From Saccoglossus kowalevskii (Eukaryota; Hemichordata; Enteropneusta; Harrimaniidae): a stretch of DNA of 12,101 nt. Positions 10,701 to 12,101 of this stretch are shown here, in pieces. Each line of letters begins with the position of its first letter. The stretch's first letter is position 1. The notes beneath the pieces were generated by a model. It did no database searches. It was not told where the DNA came from and was given only the letters and a program-made list of their open reading frames with translations. Made by a program: the position numbers and the translations under genes. The stretch is from positions 121,249-133,349 of the forward strand of contig NW_003124911.1 in assembly GCF_000003605.2 (NCBI RefSeq), in the 5' to 3' direction.

Positions 10701-11499
10701 GAGTTGTGGTGGTTGGGTTCCCAGCAACATCAATCATAGGAGGGAGAGCCAGATTTTGTATGTCTGCCTCGCATACCAAAGAAATGCTTGATACGGTTAG
10801 TATTATGTCATAGTTCTCGCTATTACACTCCCATGCCTTGTGGGATTTTAATCAATGCTAAATTTGTTATTAGTGATGTTAAATGCATTGTGTTTATAAT
10901 TAGTATATTATTTGCCTGGTATGCCATGACTTTTACTATGTATTACGAGGTCATTACTTGTGTGTTATTAGTCACTTGTATTAACCGACTGTACATCAGG
11001 CACAGTCAGCTGGCATACAAGTGATATGAAATAAATACGATTAATTTACAAATAATTTTTCAGATTCCTACAAATTGGGGATAATTTTGTTATCACATGA
11101 TCAACTCTGATTGTCAACTTGTATGTGAACGAGTTATCTAAGTATGACTGTGAATGTACATTACATTGCCGATAGGTTTTTAATAATCTGCAAAAATAAA
11201 AACGAAAAACATGAAAAAATACTTACAAATATAACAAGACCAATACATCTACCAAACACCAATCAATCCTTGCTTTTTCAGTCATGATGCACACATGCAA
11301 AACATAAACAAGTGGATCCTCCCATTGGTTAACACTGTATAATTAATTGCTTTGATTTGGTACATAATTCTAGGCCTTGGATGTGATCAAAGAAGTGGAA
11401 ACAATACTGCAATTAAAATATTCCAAACTGCCGATAGAGAAAAAGACAGAACTGACAGAGCAAGATTTAGAAGAATTACCACCTTGTACCAATGTTTAA
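639..11499 (+). CDS. SPTLC2: Serine palmitoyltransferase subunit 2, 5'-partial gene (nine exons joined)
   Basis: The catalytic subunit of serine palmitoyltransferase condenses L-serine with palmitoyl-CoA to 3-ketodihydrosphingosine on the ER membrane, the committed step of sphingolipid synthesis, as a heterodimer with SPTLC1. Joining 639-784, 966-1090, 1355-1448, 7063-7168, 7835-8054, 8582-8708, 9798-9933, 10666-10795 and 11374-11499 gives an open frame of 402 codons ending in TAA. Junction phases run 1,0,1,2,0,1,2,0 and every intron is GT-AG. Diagnostic motifs in order are [58 protein letters not shown], the PLP-lysine motif [43 protein letters not shown] and VVVVGFPAT. These match LCB2/SPTLC2 rather than SPTLC1 (which lacks the lysine) or 5-aminolevulinate synthase. 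Human SPTLC2 is about 560 residues, so roughly 160 N-terminal residues lie upstream. The frame is intact, so this is probably a working gene. Confidence 0.96.
785..965 (+). other. Intron, 181 bp, phase 1
   Basis: The intron runs from GTGAGT to a ten-T tract followed by GCTAG. It is AT-rich and has no other feature that I can see. The split glycine codon G|GC restores the sequence LGNLD across the junction, which fits the family. Confidence 0.92.
966..1090 (+). CDS. SPTLC2: SPTLC2 exon b
   Basis: This 125-bp exon completes the split glycine and continues [20 protein letters not shown], then [21 protein letters not shown]. It ends exactly on a lysine codon (phase 0) before the donor GTGAGA at 1091. 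The [10 protein letters not shown] helix and the GMGFATN turn are typical of this enzyme family; the latter lies in the region that contacts the cofactor phosphate in related alpha-oxoamine synthases. No residue appears missing compared with the human protein as I remember it. Confidence 0.93.
1091..1354 (+). other. Intron, 264 bp, phase 0
   Basis: The intron has donor GTGAGA and acceptor TTCTTCTTCTCAG. It contains a perfect 7-bp inverted repeat at 1204-1222 (TAGCAAC, loop CACCT, GTTGCTA) and a run of 13 A at about 1307-1319. An ATG-led frame starting at 1283 runs into the next exon only by chance; its first 24 codons are intron. Confidence 0.9.
1355..1448 (+). CDS. SPTLC2: SPTLC2 exon c: DELNH cofactor-stacking region
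   Basis: This 94-bp exon encodes [17 protein letters not shown] and then [14 protein letters not shown], ending one base into an aspartate codon before GTGAGT at 1449. The histidine of DELNH (1385-1387) corresponds to the residue that stacks on the PLP ring and helps hold the serine substrate in bacterial serine palmitoyltransferase. This assignment comes from family knowledge and was not aligned here. The exon is followed by the largest intron of the window, yet the protein reads on without a gap (FKHDDMKNLE), so no small exon has been missed. Confidence 0.94.
1618..1821. mobile_element. TA-bounded foldback (MITE-like) element, about 204 bp
   Basis: The left end starts TACTGTGAAATACTTTATTT, and the reverse complement of the right end starts TACTGTAGAATACTTTATTT. 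The two arms stay similar for nearly 50 bases, to CGCTGAAAAGG and CGCTGAAAGG. The ends sit on TA at both sides, as expected of a TA target duplication of the Tc1/mariner kind, although TA could also be part of the terminal repeat. There is no transposase frame inside. The interior repeats the same TTTATTTTCGCTG-like phrase. A non-autonomous foldback element is the best reading. Confidence 0.72.
1840..1880 (+). repeat. Half-copy related to the foldback element next door
   Basis: The sequence starting TACTGTAAAACTATTTATTT and continuing to a TTTAATTTTTC run resembles the left arm of the element at 1618-1821. No matching inverted arm was found downstream, so this looks like a decayed or solo terminal repeat. 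Confidence 0.45.
2221..2912. repeat. 43-bp minisatellite, 16 copies
   Basis: The unit begins AAATCATTTACCATTGGTTT and continues CTATGGTAGAAAGGACTTTC then TCA, 43 bases in all, with phase kept exactly from 2224 to 2912. Copies are nearly identical. Variants are at copy 4 (AAGAAC), copy 7 (GTGG), and every copy from 12 to 16. Each unit has two small inverted repeats: TACCAT with ATGGTA around an 8-base loop, and GAAAG with CTTTC around GA. Open frames through the array (for example 2406-2636) arise because 43 is not a multiple of three and are not genes. Confidence 0.97.
3567..3587. repeat. TA microsatellite
   Basis: A short run of alternating T and A, about ten dinucleotides, lies in the AT-rich intron sequence. 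Confidence 0.85.
3751..3784 (+). repeat. GGGGT pentamer run, possible G-quadruplex
   Basis: Four GGGGT units follow a GGGT and end in AGGGTGTGG, giving at least six runs of three or more G separated by one or two bases on the sense strand. This meets the usual sequence pattern for a G-quadruplex in both DNA and pre-mRNA; whether it folds is not shown. Confidence 0.75.
4146..4168 (+). repeat. GTCAGGAG short tandem repeat, nearly three copies
   Basis: The octamer GTCAGGAG occurs at 4146 and 4154, with a 7-base copy at 4162. The arrangement produces two AGGTCA hexamers at 4152-4157 and 4160-4165 separated by two bases. Confidence 0.8.
4708..4746. repeat. Compound TA/AG microsatellite
   Basis: A short TA-rich run is followed directly by 13 AG dinucleotides (4721-4746), then GAGT. 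Such compound runs often flank or seed small elements, and a foldback element begins 24 bases further on. Confidence 0.92.
4770..4981. mobile_element. Second TA-bounded foldback (MITE-like) element, about 212 bp
   Basis: The left end reads TACTGTAAAGGGGGTAATTG followed by TTCACTGGGTTTTAATTTAGC. The reverse complement of the right end reads TACTGTAAAATGACTAATTT followed by TCACTGGGTTTAAATTTCAC. Both ends fall on TA. The phrase TTCACTG.GTTTTAATT also occurs twice inside, inverted, at 4833-4855 and 4900-4920, so the element is made of about four copies of one short motif. There is no coding frame. The shared TACTGTA terminus suggests kinship with the element at 1618-1821. Confidence 0.72.
6718..6741 (+). 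repeat. G-rich tract, possible G-quadruplex
   Basis: Four G, a T, eleven G, TA and five G follow one another on the sense strand. The long G run can supply several G-tracts. It may also be a place of sequencing or assembly error in length. Confidence 0.7.
7063..7168 (+). CDS. SPTLC2: SPTLC2 exon d
   Basis: This 106-bp exon restores an aspartate codon (G|AT), then encodes [20 protein letters not shown] and [14 protein letters not shown], and ends two bases into a serine codon (AG|T) before GTAAGT at 7169. The RPWKKILI(I/L)VEG(V/I)YSMEGS stretch across this and the next junction is a strong LCB2 signature and forms a central beta strand of the PLP domain. Without the neighbouring exons it is easy to overlook, because it lies alone between a 5.6-kb and a 0.67-kb intron. 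Confidence 0.93.
7169..7834 (+). other. Intron, 666 bp, phase 2
   Basis: The intron has donor GTAAGT and acceptor ACTTTTGTTTTCAG. It includes the perfect hairpin at 7364-7406. A 115-codon frame on the minus strand (7439-7786) matches no family I recognise and lies wholly inside the intron, so it is not called as a gene. Confidence 0.9.
7364..7406. repeat. Perfect 19-bp inverted repeat with a 5-base loop
   Basis: TGATGAAATTCAAACAATG at 7364-7382 is followed by CTCCT and then by its exact reverse complement at 7388-7406. A smaller inverted repeat (ATTGAA, five bases, TTCAAT) precedes it near 7343-7359. In the pre-mRNA of SPTLC2 this would be a stable hairpin in the intron before the catalytic exon. 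Confidence 0.95.
7835..8054 (+). CDS. SPTLC2: SPTLC2 exon e: catalytic exon with the PLP lysine
   Basis: This 220-bp exon, the longest in the window, completes the split serine and encodes 73 codons beginning [18 protein letters not shown], ending on a lysine codon before GTAAGG at 8055. It has the motif [19 protein letters not shown], whose aspartate (7908-7910) should pair with the pyridine nitrogen and whose histidine (7917-7919) contacts the cofactor. It then has [16 protein letters not shown], whose lysine (8013-8015) forms the internal aldimine with PLP; it corresponds to human K379. The residues equivalent to human V359 and G382, sites of HSAN1 mutations, are the normal valine and glycine here. 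The in-frame ATG at 7836 is an internal methionine, not a start. The open frame continues past 8054 only as intron. Confidence 0.96.
8055..8581 (+). other. Intron, 527 bp, phase 0, with a GC-richer inner block
   Basis: The intron has donor GTAAGG and acceptor TTTTACTGTTTCAG. The stretch from about 8262 to 8530 is visibly richer in G, C and CpG than the other introns. It contains an extra acceptor-like site (TTTGTTACAG ending at 8262), a CACGTG box (8503-8508) and a CCAAT (8520-8524). A perfect TGACGTCA lies at 8144-8151. No gene is supported in it. Confidence 0.88.
8582..8708 (+). CDS. SPTLC2: SPTLC2 exon f
   Basis: This 127-bp exon encodes [20 protein letters not shown] and then [22 protein letters not shown], ending one base into a glycine codon before GTAAAT at 8709. 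The [13 protein letters not shown] segment matches the family motif SHSAVYATSLSPP, which lines the active site at the dimer interface in this class of enzymes. The donor GTAAAT is the weakest-looking of the set apart from GTTAGT further on, but the phase and protein continuity (DGTNTGSQRLQ) support it. Confidence 0.94.
8709..9797 (+). other. Intron, 1089 bp, phase 1
   Basis: The intron has donor GTAAAT and acceptor AATCTCACCTTAG. It is AT-rich, with a short (CAAT)n run at about 9592-9604. Two similar 10-11 base segments (CCTGAATTCRGC) occur near 9013 and 9281. I see no gene or element in it. Confidence 0.9.
9798..9933 (+). CDS. SPTLC2: SPTLC2 exon g
   Basis: This 136-bp exon completes the split glycine and encodes [20 protein letters not shown], then [20 protein letters not shown] and PSKV, ending two bases into a valine codon (GT|A) before GTAAGT at 9934. 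NTRYFRRRL and GND/EDSPVVPL are strongly conserved in LCB2/SPTLC2 and mark the start of the C-terminal subdomain. The exon is clearly animal-like in sequence and shows no disruption. Confidence 0.95.
9934..10665 (+). other. Intron, 732 bp, phase 2
   Basis: The intron has donor GTAAGT and acceptor TTTTATCAATGTTATCAG. It contains an imperfect palindrome at 10293-10308 (ATGGACA, AG, TGTCCAT) and a run of ten A at 10484-10493. Overlapping frames on both strands around 10290-10550 resemble nothing known and are treated as chance. Confidence 0.9.
10666..10795 (+). CDS. SPTLC2: SPTLC2 exon h: conserved PAT loop and substrate arginine
   Basis: This 130-bp exon completes the split valine and encodes [20 protein letters not shown], then [20 protein letters not shown] and LDT, ending on a threonine codon before the less usual donor GTTAGT at 10796. 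VVVVGFPAT and RARFC(M/L)SA(S/A)HTKE are family hallmarks, and an arginine of RAR is expected to hold the substrate carboxylate. The loop between them reads TSIIGGR, while the human and yeast proteins, as I recall them, read TPIIESR and TPLIESR. Phase, splice sites and downstream continuity argue that the exon is real and in frame. Confidence 0.95.
10796..11373 (+). other. Intron, 578 bp, phase 0
   Basis: The intron has donor GTTAGT and acceptor TTTGGTACATAATTCTAG. It is AT-rich with an AATAAA-type hexamer at about 11030. An unspliced transcript would add only VSIMS after the exon before a stop at 10811-10813. No other feature is seen. Confidence 0.88.
11374..11499 (+). CDS. SPTLC2: SPTLC2 terminal coding exon
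   Basis: This final exon encodes [20 protein letters not shown] and then a charged tail, [20 protein letters not shown], then V and TAA (11497-11499). The first part matches the conserved end of the family (AL.EI.E.GDLLQLKYS in human), after which the tail is lineage-specific, as expected. An overlapping ATG-led frame at 11352-11669 is out of phase with the protein and is a shadow. Confidence 0.92.
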   Translation, partial: ALDVIKEVETILQLKYSKLPIEKKTELTEQDLEELPPCTNV

Positions 11500-11746
11500 C
11501 CAAGTTTCAACTTGCGTACAGTGCATTGATAATACAACATAGCTTTAAATATTTTTGTACAAGACTAATATATACCCAGCAAACATTGCTACAAATGTAT
11601 AAATATAAATACGCGGTTTTTCACACATGTACCCCAATAGCGGAATGCTGGGATTCAACCTCAAGTTAATTTTAACCCACTGTTGAAAAACGTGTGGACA
11701 GACTAAGCACAGATTGGTTTAGGTCAGACTGAAAGGGCTGGTCTGA
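11500..11746 (+). other. Probable 3' UTR and flank of SPTLC2
   Basis: The sequence after the stop codon is AT-rich and non-coding. I see no canonical AATAAA or ATTAAA; the nearest candidates are the weaker TATAAA hexamers at about 11598-11610. The true cleavage site may therefore be here, inside the following tandem array, or beyond the window. Confidence 0.5.
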
Positions 11747-12101
11747 GTTGTGTGTTTAACAATGCATTCTATCCAATGGTAGGTCACTGAATTACATGTA
11801 TATCACTGCGTTGTGTGTTTAACAATGCATCCTATCCAATGGTAGGTCACTGAATTACATGTATATCACTGCGTTGTGTGTTTAACAATGCATCCTACCC
11901 AATGGTAGGTCACTGAATTACATGTATATCACTGCGTTGTGTGTTTAACAATGCATCCTACCCAATGGTAGGTCACTGAATTACATGTATATCACTGCGT
12001 TGTGTGTTTAACAATGCATCCTATCCAATGGTAGGTCACTGAATTACATGTATATCACTGAGTTGTGTGTTTAACAATGCATCCTACCCAATGGTAGGTC
12101 A
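11747..12101. repeat. 63-bp tandem array, 5.6 copies, running off the window
   Basis: The unit begins GTTGTGTGTTTAACAATGCA and continues TCCTAYCCAATGGTAGGTCA, then CTGAATTACATGTATATCAC and TGM. Copies start at 11747, 11810, 11873, 11936, 11999 and 12062. Differences are few: TTCT in place of TCCT in copy 1, alternating TATCC and TACCC, and GC or GA at the unit boundary. It contains CCAAT and the palindrome TACATGTA in each copy. It begins about 250 bases after the SPTLC2 stop codon, so it may lie in the 3' UTR or just beyond. Confidence 0.97.

Noticed and set aside
11352-11669. Forward frame of 105 codons over the last exon
   Set aside because: It is out of phase with the conserved SPTLC2 ending ([17 protein letters not shown]), which has a good acceptor and the right phase.

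Overview
The window is a piece of an animal nuclear genome. It carries the 3' two-thirds or so of one split gene on the + strand, with nine coding exons between 639 and 11499, embedded in AT-rich introns full of tandem and foldback repeats. Joined in order, the exons give 402 complete codons plus a stop, with no frameshift, in-frame stop or phase conflict at any of the eight junctions. The product is recognisably the long-chain-base subunit 2 of serine palmitoyltransferase (SPTLC2/LCB2), the PLP-bearing catalytic subunit of the ER enzyme that starts sphingolipid synthesis. The first part of the protein (roughly 160 residues by comparison with the human protein as remembered, including the N-terminal membrane segment) and the promoter lie upstream of the window. 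The invertebrate-like protein, the very AT-rich introns, the TA-flanked foldback elements and the minisatellites suggest a lophotrochozoan, perhaps a bivalve mollusc. That assignment is inference from style and was not tested by a search.

Layout: 1-238 is a 19-bp tandem array. 239-638 is upstream intron. 639-784, 966-1090 and 1355-1448 are three exons close together. 1449-7062 is a 5.6-kb intron holding a TA-bounded foldback element (1618-1821), a related half-copy (about 1840-1880), a 16-copy 43-bp minisatellite (2221-2912), TA and AG microsatellites, two G-rich tracts, and a second foldback element (4770-4981). 7063-7168 and 7835-8054 are exons, the second carrying the catalytic lysine; the intron between them has a perfect 19-bp hairpin. 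8582-8708, 9798-9933, 10666-10795 and 11374-11499 complete the protein. The 3' flank contains a 63-bp tandem array (11747 to the window end).

How it works: the protein made from these exons would pair with SPTLC1, bind PLP through the lysine at 8013-8015, and condense L-serine with palmitoyl-CoA to 3-ketodihydrosphingosine. There is no second gene that I can support on either strand, and nothing here looks like a new multi-gene system. The points of interest are in the repeats: CpG-decay variants in the 19-bp array, one-sided decay in the 43-bp array, two foldback elements built from reiterated short motifs, and an unusual three-residue change in a conserved loop of the enzyme.
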